DNA from: Lathyrus oleraceus
Taxonomy: Eukaryota; Streptophyta; Magnoliopsida; Fabales; Fabaceae
NCBI RefSeq assembly: GCF_024323335.1
Contig: NC_066579.1
Location: 358,546,665-358,610,664 of the forward strand
Length of the DNA: 64,000 nt
Direction: 5' to 3'
The position numbers and the translations under genes were made by a program. Positions 47,083 through 58,526 of the stretch are shown here, piece after piece (the stretch's first letter is position 1; each line of letters begins with the position of its first letter). Under the pieces are notes generated by a model. It saw nothing but the letters and a program-made list of their open reading frames with translations. It was not told the DNA's origin and made no database searches.

Positions 47083-50000
47083 ATCCCTATCCACTCTGGA
47101 TCCTGTTGATAATAGTTCTACTACTGTTCATTATGACTTTGAAAATCCGATCTACCGAGCCGAAGATGGAAGTGAGGAAGATTGTGAAGTACCTGAAGAA
47201 CTTGCCAGAATGTTACTACAAGAAGAAAGGACTATACAGCCGCATGAGGAGTCAGTTGAGACTGTAAATCTGGGTACCGAGGTGGACAAGAGAGAAGTCA
47301 AAATAGGAGCAGGCTTGGAAATCAGTGTCAAAAGAAGATTGATTCAAATGCTACATGACTATGTGGAGATTTTTGCTTGGTCTTACGAAGACATGCCAGG
47401 GCTGGATACCGATATAGTAGTGCATCGTTTGCCGACGAAGGAAGATTGTCGTCCTGTTAAGCAAAAGGTTCGTCGCATGCGTCCTGAAATGTCCGAGAAA
47501 ATCAAGGCCGAAGTCATGAAACAATTCGATGCTGGTTTTCTGGCGGTTACTTCTTATCCTCAATGGGTTGCTAATGTGGTACCAGTGCCAAAGAAGGATG
47601 GTAAGGTGCGAATGTGTGTGGATTACAGAGATTTGAATAGAGCGAGTCCCAAGGATGATTTCCCACTGCCACACATTGATGTTCTGGTAGACAACACCGC
47701 TCAACACAAGGTATTCTCCTTCATGGATGGATTCTCGGGTTATAACCAGATCAAAATGGCACCTGAGGACATGGAGAAGACTACGTTTGTGACGCAATGG
47801 GGCACCTTCTGTTATAAAGTAATGCCGTTTGGTTTAAAGAACGCAGGAGCAACGTACCAGCGTGCTATGGTGGTTTTGTTCCATGACATGATCCATCATG
47901 AAATAGAAGTATATGTGGACGATATGATAGCCAGGTCTCATACTGAAGAAGAACATCTCGATCATTTATACAAACTGTTTGAGAGGCTGAAGAAATACAA
48001 GTTGAGATTGAACCCGAACAAATGCACCTTTGGAGTAAGATCCGGTAAACTCTTGGGCTTTATTGTCAGTGGTAAAGGTATTGAGGTTGACCCGGCCAAG
48101 GTGAGATCTATTCAAGAAATGCCAGTTCCCTGTACGGATAAAGAAGTCAGAGGTTTCTTGGGACGTTTGAATTACATTGCCCGGTTTATTTCCCATTTGA
48201 CCGCTACTTGCAAACCCATCTTCAAGTTACTGAGAAAAAATCAGGAGATGATATGGAATGATGAATGTCAAGAAGCTTTTGACAAAATCAAGAAGTACCT
48301 CCAAGAACCTCCGATTCTGGTACCACCAGTTGAGGGAAGACCTCTAATCATGTATTTGACCGTTTTAGAAAACTCAATGGGGTGCGTGTTGGGGCAACAT
48401 GACGAGTCTGGTCGAAAAGAGCATGCCATATACTACCTTAGCAAAAAGTTTACCGACTGTGAAACAAGATACTCACTGCTCAAGAAAACTTGCTGTGCTT
48501 TGGCCTGGGCTGCTCGCCGACTAAGACAGTATATGTTGAATCACACCACTTTGTTGATTTCTAAGATGGATCCTATCAAATACATATTTGAGAAACCCGC
48601 CCTCTCCGGAAGAATAGCAAGATGGCAGATGATTTTAACAGAGTATGATATCCAGTATACCACCCAAAAAGCAATCAAAGGAAGCGTGCTAGCTGATCAT
48701 TTGGCTCATCAGGCAGTGAATGATTATCAGTCTATGAATTTTGAGTTCCCAGATGAGGATGTCATGCTTGTTACTGATTATGAAGAACCTGGACCAGAGG
48801 AAGGACCCGAAGTGGGATCCCGATGGACTATGGTTTTTGATGGATCGTCTAACGCATTGGGCAACGGTATTGGCGTCGTGATCATTTCCCCCAAGGGTGG
48901 CCATACGCCTTTCACCGCTAGACTATGTTTTGAATGCACCAACAATATGGCTGAGTATGAAGCGTGTATTTTGGGACTCAGAGTTGCTATAGACCTAAGA
49001 ATCAAGTTCTTGAAGGTGTACGGAGACTCAGCCTTGGTAATCAGTCAGGTCAAAGGAGAATGGGACACTAAACATCCGAATCTCATCCCTTATCGAGAAC
49101 GGGTGTTGACATTAATCCCATACTTTGAAGAGATCACATTCGAATATATTCCACGAGAGGAGAACCAGTTGGCAGACGCATTAGCTACCATGTCATCTAT
49201 GTTCAGAGTCAGATGGGACAATGAAGCTCCCCGGATTACCATTGAACGACTAGACGAACCAGCATATTGTTATGAACTTAACGCTGATGAAGTAGAAGAG
49301 AAGCCTTGGTACCACGAGATAAAAAGATATTTAGAAGCTCAAGAATACCCTGAAGGGACATCCATCAATGACAGGAAATTTCTGAGGAAGTTCTCCGCTA
49401 AATTCTTTTTGAGTAATGGAATATTGTACAAACGTAACCATGATTCGACTTTGCTTCGCTGTGTGGATAGAAAGGAATCAGAGAAGATTATGGAAGACAT
49501 GCACGACGGTATCTTTGGGACTCATTCTAGTGGACATACAATGGCCAAGAAGATTCTGAGGTCAGGGTATTATTGGTCTACCATGGAAACTGATTGCCAC
49601 CATCACTCCAGAACTTGTCATAAGTGCCAGATCTATGCGGATAAAGTACATGTGCCTCCTGCTCCATTAAACGTGTTGACCGCGCCGTGGCCCTTTGCAA
49701 TGTGGGGCATTGATGTGATTGGCGAAATTAAACCTACCGCCTCTAATGGACATCGTTTCATCCTTGTTGCTATTGATTACTTCACAAAGTGGGTGGAGGC
49801 AGCCTCATTTGCTTCTGTTACTAAGAATGTGGTGGCACGATTCATCAAGAACAGCCTCATCTGCCGATACGGCGTCCCTGAGAGGATTATCACTGACAAT
49901 GGCACTAATTTGAACAACAAGATGATTACTGAACTCTGCACGCAGTTCAAAATAAAACACCATAACTCTTCTCCGTACCGGCCAAAGATGAACGGCGTTG

Positions 50001-50554
50001 TAGAAACGGCTAATAAGAATATTAAGAAGATTATACAAAAGATGACGGTAACATACAAAGACTGGCATGAGATGTTACCATTTGCTCTTCATGGTTATCG
50101 TACTTCGGTACGAACTTCGACAGGGGCAACTCCTTTCTCTTTAGTCTACGGAATGGAAGCCGTTTTACCAGTAGAGGTTCAGATTCCCTCTCTAAGGATC
50201 ATGAAAGAGGCGGGCTTAGACGAAGACGAATGGATTCAGACTCGACTCGATCAGATAAATTTGATGGAGGAGAAGAGACTTGCGGCTGTATGTCACGGGC
50301 AGATATATCAGAAGCGCATGACCAGGGCATTCAACAAAAAGGTCAAGAGACAAGTGTATCAAATTGGCGACTTGGTAATCAAACGCATCATCCTACCACA
50401 AACTGACCCCAGAGGCAAATGGACTCCCACATACGAAGGGCCATTTGTAGTTAAGAAGGTATTCTCAGGTGGAGCCATGATACTCGCTACAATGGATGGT
50501 GAAGACTTCCCACATCCCGTGAACGCGGACATAGTTAAAAAATACTACGCATAA
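47083..50554 (+). CDS. pol of the Ogre/Tat-type element: RT, RNase H, second RNase H, integrase
   Basis: From the predicted acceptor the frame reads SLSTLDPVDNSSTTVHYDF; an internal ATG at 47210 starts a 1114-codon stretch that is open to TAA at 50552. RT: KVRMCVDYRDLNRASPKDDF, FMDGFSGYNQIKMAPED, MPFGLKNAGATYQRAM and the catalytic YVDDMIARS (about 47914). RNase H: MYLTVLENSMGCVLGQHDES and HAIYYLSKKFTDCETRYS. Second RNase H: MVFDGSSNALGNGIGVVI, NNMAEYEACILGLRVA and YGDSALVISQVKGEW (48826-49170). Integrase: zinc region THSSGHTMAKKI to CHKCQIYADK, then Asp in GIDVIGEI, Asp in ITDNGTNLNN and Glu in GVVETANKNIKK; the C-terminal domain has GDLVIKRIILPQTDPRGKW. All catalytic residues I can place are present, so this copy could supply enzymes in trans. 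Confidence 0.93.
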
Positions 50555-51790
50555 AAGAGACCCGCTAGATCGACGTATCTAGGCAAAAGTAAGGGCATCC
50601 CGGCGAACCAAAGGGGTTCGGGCAAAAATTAGGGATATATAAAAAAAAAGTACACCCGGCAAGTCGAAAACCTGAAAAGGCGGCTTGGGCAAAAAAGGGT
50701 ATCCTGGTGGACTGAAAACCTGAAAAGGCGGTCCAGGCAAAAATTAGGGATTAAAGCGTATGACTATGTCCCGTTCTTAGTCAACTTCATCCAAGTTCAA
50801 GGGACTGAACAAGCCAATCACTTCCATCCGACAGCAGGGGATGAGATGCTTGAAGACATAATGACAGTAGTAGACTTAAAATCAATAGGACTTCTTCCAC
50901 ATAGCTTTCTCTTTGTTTTCGACAATTTCCTCTTACTAGGATTTCTGTCTCCTTGTACACAAATTGCGTGTTTATAGGCCTTCTTTCAAAATCAATACAA
51001 CCTTCTTTCAAAAGATGCTTTTGTTTTTTCTTTTTCTGTTTTGTTTGCGTAAACGTCCATTGATTTAATTTGAATTAATATATGCATTTGAATATGACCA
51101 ATGTTTACCAAAATACATGCATAGAATAGCAATAGCAATTACTACAAGACTTCAGGATCGAGGATAAGGTCTAACCATGCTTCCAATGAATCCGCTACCA
51201 ATTCTCTTCCCCAACAAGCCTATTTTTCCCAGAAGAAATTGGCAGTATTCCCCGGCACAGCCAGCTATTCCCCAACAGAGGTCGGCATCGCCAGACAGGC
51301 TGATCATCTCATCCATCTCCAGCCCGACTCTGCTGAATATTTCCACCATCAGACAGAAATCAAGCATCCCCAGCCGAGAAAGGATCATCGACACAAATGT
51401 CTCAAATCAGTAGATGGGGATTTATTTTCCCCAGTAGAGTCCCCAAGCAGAACTTCTCATACGCATAGCTCATTCATTACATCCTTTCACAGCATACGCA
51501 TGCATACAACATTCACATTTATTTTAGCATAACACGAAACATCTCATGCATCATGACATAGCATGAAGCTAACTTTTCTTTGCAGGTTATTTATCCTCCT
51601 GATATAGTCAAAATAAAAGGTTCATTCAGACAGACACCTTTATCAATCACATTCAAGATTCAGATACATATTTCAAATACAGTTCATGGGAACATTCATT
51701 CTGACAACACTTCGATATCCTCCTAATGATGGCATCTTTAAGCCCATCCCAGACATTTATTGCAAGTACAACATATACAGGTTATCAGAT
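50555..51790 (+). other. 3' untranslated region, first part
   Basis: No gene. At 50570-50760 three loosely repeated units of about 65-70 bases carry GGCAAAAATTAGGGAT and AACCTGAAAAGGCGG. At 51180-51440 there are CCCCAACA- and GCCGAGAAAGG-like words but no clear array. Open stretches here lack any domain I know and are taken as chance. Confidence 0.5.
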
Positions 51791-51792
51791 AC

Positions 51793-52436
51793 AGCCTAAC
51801 GTACGGTTCATTCTGATTCAGCCCAACATATGACTTCTTCAGCAACTCCAATGCGGTCTAACGTACGACCCATTTGGACCTTCAAATCCTCGGATACTGC
51901 CTAGCGTACGGTACGTTCAGGGGTGTAGTCTAGCGTACGACTACTTTCTTCTTCGGATACAGCCTAACGTACGGCTCATTCTGCAACTCAGATACGATCT
52001 AGCGTACGATCCATTCTGAACTCCAGCAACTCCAACGCGGTCTAACGTACGACCCGTTTGGATCTTACAACCCTCAGATGCTACCTAACGTACGGTACAT
52101 TTCTGAAGTGTAGTCTGGCGTACGACTACCGCTTTCATCATCAGATGCGGCCTAACAGACGACTCATTCTGCGACGGTCTAACGTACGACCCGTTCGGAT
52201 GTCCATCCCCTCAGATGCTACCTAACATACGGTACATTTCTGAAGTGTAGTCTAACGTACGACTACCCCTTTCGTCATCAGATTCAGCCTAACGTACGGC
52301 TCATTCTGCAACTCAGATACGATCTAGCGTATGGTCCATTCTGACCCTTTATCCCCAACAGCATATGACACACTCCGACTCCCCAGCGAAGTCGGCAGCC
52401 TAATGGATGACTCATTATACGGTCTAACGTACGACC
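51793..52436 (+). repeat. Tandem hairpin array with co-varying stems in the 3' UTR
   Basis: About 14 good and 4 degenerate units share the 8-base core TARCGTAC flanked by complementary arms. Arms by position: AGCC/GGTT 51793, GGTC/GACC 51855, TGCC/GGTA 51898, GTAGTC/GACTAC 51925, AGCC/GGCT 51961, GATC/GATC 51996, GGTC/GACC 52039, TACC/GGTA 52082, GTAGTC/GACTAC 52110, GGTC/GACC 52176, TACC/GGTA 52219, GTAGTC/GACTAC 52247, AGCC/GGCT 52286, GATC/GGTC 52321, GGTC/GACC 52421. The unit types recur in order, giving a higher-order period of roughly 140-190 bases. Tandem repeats in the 3' UTR of Tat-clade elements are known sources of satellites; the stem pattern is what I see here. Confidence 0.85.
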
Positions 52437-52657
52437 CAGTGTGGCACCCATGTCTTCAAATTGGCCTAATATACGGCGCGATCTGAAGCTTTCGTCATCA
52501 AACCTCCCGGATGGCACCTTTAAGCCCATCTCCATCAAGACCAACTGTCGATTCTCAAGTGCAAATTTTTGGGGCATTCTAGTGTTCAATAATCTTCCAC
52601 CTCCAGACCACGAATGGCGTACACACCATTCTAACTCTCTCGGTCCAAGAATATTGA

Positions 52658-52668
52658 ACAGGGGCAGC
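52658..52668 (+). other. Polypurine tract of the Ogre/Tat-type element
   Basis: ACAGGGGCAGC lies directly before the 3' LTR. The G-run is short but the position is right. Confidence 0.6.
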
Positions 52669-54822
52669 TGTCATACCCCAAAATTTTCCCATTAATATTT
52701 CAAGACATTTTGCAAGGCATTCCGACTCATATATAACACTGATCTTGAAGAAACAAAGGCCCAGCTCACGGATGGCCCAATCCAGAAAATGGCCCAAACT
52801 GACCTGTTCGCTACGCCCTCGCCTAGCGAAGCTGACAGACAACAAAAATTTCGGGCTTCATTCTGAGCCCATTAGGTCACCATTATCACTATAAATACCA
52901 GCACTTCAGTAATAAAAAAAAAAAAAAACGAAAAACGAAAAACGAAAAAAAAAAAAAAAAAGAATTTTTTTTTAATTAATTAATTAATTAAATAATTAAA
53001 ATAAATAAATAAAATATAACAAATTATTTTGGACTTGGGTCTCCCTCATTCCAAGCCCATTACCCACGAAATCAGTCTATAAATACTGAAGTTTCAGTAG
53101 AGGAAAGGACACTTGGAGTTACACTGGGAGATTCACTGAAAAAAAAGAGGAGGAGAACAGAGAAGAACGAATAGAAGTTTTGGCATAGGAACCCTGCCTA
53201 CCCGGAGAATTCAGAGTAAAGAAACCCTGAAGGCAGCCCATCTGCACCGAAGCCATCGCCGTCCAATTCCCGCTGCCTAACTTATTCCGATACTACAAGT
53301 GGTCAATCCCTTCAACCTTGAATTGGCAAACAGGTTTGCGTATCTCTATTGTTTATACTTTCAATTGGCCATATCTACATATATAATGCATCATGATAAA
53401 ATGTTGATATATAATTTGCTTTCGTATGGGAATTTAAATATGCCTGAATACCCTGAATGTTTGACCATGTTATTCCTGTGATAAAATGCCATAAAATTCA
53501 AAGTTCCTAACATGGGGCTGTTTTCAAATTCAAAATCCGTGGCCGCTCGCTAGCACCTCGCTAGGCGAGCCTGGGGCGAGTATTCGCCTGGCCTTCGCTA
53601 GGCGAGGCAGAGGCGAACGAGACAGTAGCTGACTTTTCTATTCTTTTTTTTTATGTTTTATCATAGCCATGCATTATTCATCCTATCCTATTTATTGTTG
53701 TGATATTTCTCCGGTATAATCTTCGATTGCACCCTGATTTGGTGTTCTGACATGTTTCTTTTTTTTTTGAGTTTCGTAAAGGTTCGCATATCCCAGGAAA
53801 AGGTTATTGGCTAGGTATTCCACTTTAGTTGTGGGATACCCTTGTGGATTTTCACCCTAAATTAATTTTTAATGTATTAATTTCTAATGTATTAATTTTT
53901 TTTAATATATTATTTTTAATAATTTTAATGTGGAGTTTCATCCTAATTATATAATTAATTGTAAAACTTTGCCTTTGAATAAGTGATCTTGGACCTCTCT
54001 TTGTTGCCTTACGATTACGATATTACGGTCATGTCCCGCGAACGTGGGGATACCCTTAGCAAAGACCCTTCGGTTAAATCATCATAAAATAAATTATAGT
54101 CCCTCGGATGTTGCCTTCGAATATACAACTTTGTCCCTCGATGATCCTCCGATGTTGCCTACGGTTAAAAGATGATAGTCCCTTCGAATGCTAAGGTATC
54201 CTCGTAACTGTTGCCTTCAATGACCAATCGATGACCCTACGATGACCCTTTTACATCCAAAGGATAAAACTACTTATTTCTCAATAATAAGGACAGTTTT
54301 ACCCTCATAAGGATAGGAAATACTCATAAAGACCTTGGGTCGGTATAACTCTTAATTGCTGGCTCACAACCTAAAACATTTTTTCACACCTCACACCTTT
54401 CAAAATACCTTCAGAAAATCACCACTTGGTATACATTCATACTAGAATCATTACCGAGTTATATTTTTCTAAACAATTTTCAAAACTAAACGAGATAATC
54501 ACTTTGTATACATTCATACAAGAATCATTACAAAGTTAAATTCTCTTTTCAAAACAATTTTTCTAAACAATTCACAAACACTTTTTTTAGACAAAAATAA
54601 TATAAGTGATCGAGCAATTAAGAGCCCATGGATAACCATGGATACAAAGGGTGCTAACACCTTCCCTTTGTATAATGTACCTCCCGAACCCAAAATCTAA
54701 ATTAAGGTTTTTCCTGTTCTTTTCCACCTTTCCTTATTGGATAAAAGAAAAGTCGGTGGCGACTCTTGCTAACCGCGACATTGCGATTAAAACCACAAAA
54801 AAGTCCAGTTCACCGTATGACA
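52669..54822 (+). repeat. 3' LTR of the Ogre/Tat-type element
   Basis: Collinear with 40738-42869. Substitutions noticed are near the 16th base (G/T), in the ACTGGCC/ACTGACC word, GTGGAG/GTGGAT, GACCC/GATCC and TGTCT/TGCCT. In addition it has an extra (CGAAAAA)3 block near 52928-52948 and other A- or T-run length changes. ATGCC follows. Confidence 0.93.
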
Positions 54823-54827
54823 ATGCC

Positions 54828-56937
54828 AAAAGAGTATTGGGCAGAAGCAGCAAACTGGTGCATTCATATCCTAAATAGATGTCCAACAACAGCCTTGGAT
54901 GACAAAACTCCACAAGAAGCTTGGAATGGCATTAAACCAAAGGTAGACTACTTTCGAATTTTTGGTTGCTTAGCACATGTACACATTCCAGATCAAAGAA
55001 GAAGCAAGTTAGAGGACAAAAGCAGAGCACATGTTTTCCTTGGAGTAAGCAAAGAGTCCAAAGCATATAGACTCATTGATCCGACCACAAAGAAAATCTG
55101 CATAAGTCGTGATGTCGTATTTGAGGAAAATGTAGGTTGGGACTGGAAGAGAAGCAAGGATGAAGAAAGCTTGGATGTCTTGGAGTACAGTGACAACGAT
55201 AAAAAGGAAGAAAGTGACGGGGCTGAACCGGAAGAAGTGGACAATTCATTAAACTCATGTGATGAAATCAATCCAAACTCTCAAACAGAAAGGCCAAAAA
55301 GACAACATAAAACACCAGATTGGATGTCAGAATATACTTCAGGGGAGGGACTCTCTGAAGAAGAAGAAGTTGTAATGATGATGATGTCAGAGGATGATCC
55401 AGTGACCTACCATGAGGCTGTAAAAAGTAAGAAATGGAGAGATGCAATGGAGAAAGAAATTGACTCCATAGAAAGGAATGACACATGGAGTATATGTAAT
55501 TTGCCGAAAGGTGTCAAACCAATCGGAGTCAAATGGGTGTATAAGACAAAACTAAATGAAATTGGAGAGATAGAAAAATGCAAAGCAAGGTTAGTTGCTA
55601 AAGGATATGCACAACAATACGGAATTGACTATACAGAGGTATTCGCTCCAGTTGCTCGGCTGGATACAATCAGGCTCATCCTAGCAACTGCGGCACAAAA
55701 TAAATGGGAGGTGTTTCAGTTAGATGTGAAAAGTGCTTTTCTTGAAGGAGATCTCGAAGAAGAGGTATACGTACAACAACCTTTGGGTTTCGAGAAACAG
55801 GGTGAAGAGGATAAGATGTATAAGCTCAACAAAGCGTTGTATGGACTCAAACAGGCACCAAGAGCATGGTACAGTCGGATCGAAGCATACTTTTCTCGTG
55901 AAGGATTTAAACGGTGCTTCTGCGAACATACACTCTTTACAAAAGCAAAGGAGGGTGGTAAGCTTTTAATTGTGAGTCTTTATGTAGATGATTTGATTTA
56001 TACTGGAAATGATAAAATTTTGTGTGAAAATTTTAAAAACTCAATGATGTGTGAGTTTGATATGTCCGACTTGGGTAAAATGAGGTACTTCTTGGGAGTT
56101 GAAGTAATTCAAAATAAGAATGGAATTTTCATATGCCAGCGAAAATATGCTCGAGAAGTGTTAGCTCGGTTTGGAATGGAGAATAGTAATGCAGTGGGAA
56201 ATCCTATTGTGCCAGGGACAAGGCTTTGCAAGGATGAAGAAGGAAAAAAAGTTGATTCAACAATGTTTAAGCAAGTCGTTGGCAGCCTTATGTACTTAAC
56301 AGCAACACGACCAGATATAATGTATGCGGTGAGTCTCATTAGCAGGTTTATGTCGTCTCCAACAGAGACACATTGGAGTGCAGCAAAGAGGATTCTTCGA
56401 TATCTTAAAGGAACACTGGAGCTGGGAATATTGTACAGGAATGAAGGAATGACTAATTTAATTGCATACACAGATAGTGATTTTGCAGGGGATCTCAATG
56501 ACAGGAAGAGTACATCTGGATTCGTGTTCTTGCTTGGGAAGGGAGCTATCTCTTGGTCTTCGAAAAAACAACCCGTTGTAACCTTGTCCACAACGGAGGC
56601 CGAATATATAGCTGCTGCATCTTGTGCTTGTCAATGCATTTGGCTGAGAAAACTGCTTGAAAATCTCGGTCATATGGTAGAGGGAAGCAGTGTAATAAAT
56701 TGTGATAATAGCTCAACTATACAGCTTTCAAAAAATTCAGTGTTTCATGGAAAGAGTAAACATATAGATGTGAAGTTTCACTTCCTAAGGGACTTGGTGA
56801 GCGATGGAACGGTAATGTTGAAGCATTGTAGAACACATGAGCAGATAGCAGATCTTATGACAAAGCCGATAAAGATGGAGCAGTTCTTAAAGCTTCGAGA
56901 CATGCTAGGAATGGTTGAAGCACCAGAAGTAAACTAA
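54828..56937 (+). pseudogene. Copia polyprotein, C-terminal part: integrase end, RT, RNase H
   Basis: The frame cut at 40737 resumes right after the ATGCC duplication (KEYWAEAANWCIHILNRCPT). The integrase tail with WNGIKPKVDYFRIFGCLAHV comes first, then an acidic linker. RT follows: VKWVYKTKLNEIGEIEKCKA, FAPVARLDTIRLILATAAQ, FQLDVKSAFLEGDLEEEVYV and the catalytic YVDDLIYTG (55981). RNase H has IAYTDSDFAGDLNDRKSTSG and VTLSTTEAEYIAAASCACQ (56460-56630). The stop is TAA at 56935-56937. All visible catalytic residues are intact; only the nested insertion separates it from its start. Transcription from an upstream LTR end could still cover it. Confidence 0.93.
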
Positions 56938-56957
56938 ATGCTACTGCATTTTAGTTT

Positions 56958-56967
56958 AAAGGAGGGA
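56958..56967 (+). other. Copia polypurine tract
   Basis: AAAGGAGGGA lies one base before the 3' LTR start, a standard plus-strand primer site. Confidence 0.85.
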
Positions 56968-56968
56968 T

Positions 56969-57176
56969 TGAAGGGTTTTATTTTTACTGTCAGTCAATAA
57001 AAGGCCTGTAGAATAGGTCTCAAATGTAATGTTCATTCTGTTTCCATAATTTTAGCTAGCTGAATTGTTTCCTTAGTTTTAGGAGTATTCTGTTCCAATT
57101 CTGTTTTGTAAAGGCTATTTAAAAGCCTAGTTTCTAATGAATAAAGCATCGAAGTATTTCCTTTGCATTGTCAATA
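56969..57176 (+). repeat. 3' LTR of the copia element
   Basis: 208 bases, identical by eye to 38601-38808, followed by the GTCCT duplication. Confidence 0.93.
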
Positions 57177-57181
57177 GTCCT

Positions 57182-57615
57182 TCACCGTCAGCCACACTAA
57201 AAAAAGAGATTGTTCAATAGGAACCATAGTCAAGCCACAAAAATTAACCCTCCCGATGATCAGCATGATACTTTTCTAAAACTTGTCCCACACTTTTGTC
57301 AATATTTTAATAACAAAAAATTATTTGACTCGTTAATAGAAATATTTTACAAAAGTTCCTATCATATTTATTGATGACATCATAAATAATTAGAATTAGT
57401 AAATAAATTCCAAAACATTTTAAAAAGAAAAGCGACCTTCATATGTTGAGTCCTTTTGATGCCTAAGCCACATGGTCTTTAAGCATACAATATACGTCAT
57501 AACTAACTGACTAGATCACATGAGTCTTATGGCTGTGTTTCTATATAAATTCTTTTTGAACTTTCTAAAAATTATTATAAATAATGATGAAGATTTTAAT
57601 ATAGAATTTACTTAA
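57182..57615. other. Intergenic, nothing recognised
   Basis: AT-rich sequence that continues the LCYE downstream flank after the copia insertion. I see no gene or clear repeat. Confidence 0.4.
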
Positions 57616-57616
57616 A

Positions 57617-57790
57617 ATACGCTGACAATGTAAAGAGATTTTATACCGTCAGTTAATCTTAGATGTTAGATATTAAAATAAGTTTGACTTTTATTTTAAA
57701 AATCTATAAAATAATACAAACGGGTGATGGTGATGAATCGATAGTGTAAATTTTTTTACACTAACAATACATAATAATTAATCTCTTTAA
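57617..57790 (+). repeat. MITE-like repeat, copy 1
   Basis: The stretch from CGCTGACAATGTAAAGAG through ATACAAACGGGTGATGG to TTTTTTTACACTAACA resembles, in inverse orientation, 61945-62260. TGACA-TGTAAA at one end and TTTACACTAACA at the other suggest eroded inverted ends of a legume MITE. The family is not named. Confidence 0.4.
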
Positions 57791-57967
57791 CATATTATAT
57801 TGCATATGAAAATAAGGGATAAAACTTAAAACCGATCTACAATGTAATTTTTTCTACATTTCAAACATTAAAACTTAAAACCAATCTATAGTGTAAATCT
57901 ATTCCTAAAATTTCTACCATGGATAATATCTTACCCAAAATATATGCATTGCCATCGGATAATTCAT

Positions 57968-58071
<104 letters not shown>

Positions 58072-58344
58072 ATAATTATTTGATTTCAATCATTAGTTAA
58101 ACCTTAACCGGAAAGATATATTAATTTTTATCTAATATATTATAATTTAAACACTACCATCACCACCTAGAGTTAAAAGTGTAAATTGCATCTTTCCTTT
58201 TTCTCTTATTTACAAATTCAATATTTTTTATTACCTACTCAAATTTTGCATTAAATAAAAAAAAATCTCAAATTTGAAATCCAACGCACCGTTTCAAAAC
58301 CTCAAAATCTTCTCACGTAAGCTTTCTAAATTTTATTTTCAAAC

Positions 58345-58446
58345 CACCCGCGCCCTTTCCATCTTCTCCTGCACGCTTCTCCCAAATTTTTTATTTTCAA
58401 ATTCACCCGTCTCTATTTTCGCCCATTTTTTTTTATTTATTTAAAC
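58345..58446 (+). promoter_or_regulatory. TSO2: Candidate promoter of the TSO2-like gene
   Basis: CCACCCGCGCCC (58344-58355) resembles an E2F site only in its GC core, and TATTTAAA (about 58437-58444) is a plausible TATA box 85 bases before the start codon. E2F control is known for plant ribonucleotide reductase genes; the site here is a weak match. Confidence 0.35.
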
Positions 58447-58526
58447 CCCTCCATCGCCTTGTTCTTGTTCACAGAATCATTTTCTATTCAATTAATCACT
58501 TTTCTCAATTATCCAACTCCTAAACA

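Larger units (their letters stand above)
40738..54822 (+). mobile_element. Ogre/Tat-type Ty3/gypsy element, very young and nearly intact
   Basis: LTRs of 2132 bp (40738-42869) and 2154 bp (52669-54822) are flanked by ATGCC (40733-40737 and 54823-54827). Inside are the primer site, a 0.9-kb leader, gag and protease (separated by a one-base frameshift), a putative intron, a long pol with two RNase H domains, a repeat-rich 3' region and a polypurine tract. By eye the LTRs differ by about five substitutions plus length changes in A and T runs. The second RNase H and the intron before pol point to the Ogre side of the Tat clade. Its LTR is far shorter than Ogre's, and no ORF precedes gag. Confidence 0.93.
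38601..57176 (+). mobile_element. Young Ty1/copia element split by a nested insertion
   Basis: Two 208-bp LTRs (38601-38808 and 56969-57176) that I find identical by eye are flanked by GTCCT (38596-38600 and 57177-57181). Between them are a Met-tRNA primer site, a single gag-pol frame and a polypurine tract. A 14085-bp Ogre/Tat-type element plus its 5-bp duplication interrupts the integrase. When it is subtracted, frame arithmetic shows one uninterrupted polyprotein of about 1325 codons, so the copia copy was probably intact when hit. LTR ends are TG...TA rather than TG...CA. The domain order PR-INT-RT-RH fixes the superfamily; I do not assign the lineage. Confidence 0.93.

Noticed and set aside
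51177..51532. Overlapping open frames of 78 and 97 codons in the 3' UTR
   Set aside because: Pro/Ser-rich translation of a CCCC- and GCC-containing repeat-like segment with no domain; not conserved in a way I can judge.
40738..54822. Possible endogenous pararetrovirus
   Set aside because: Target duplication, paired LTRs, integrase and tRNA primer site show a Ty3/gypsy LTR element.
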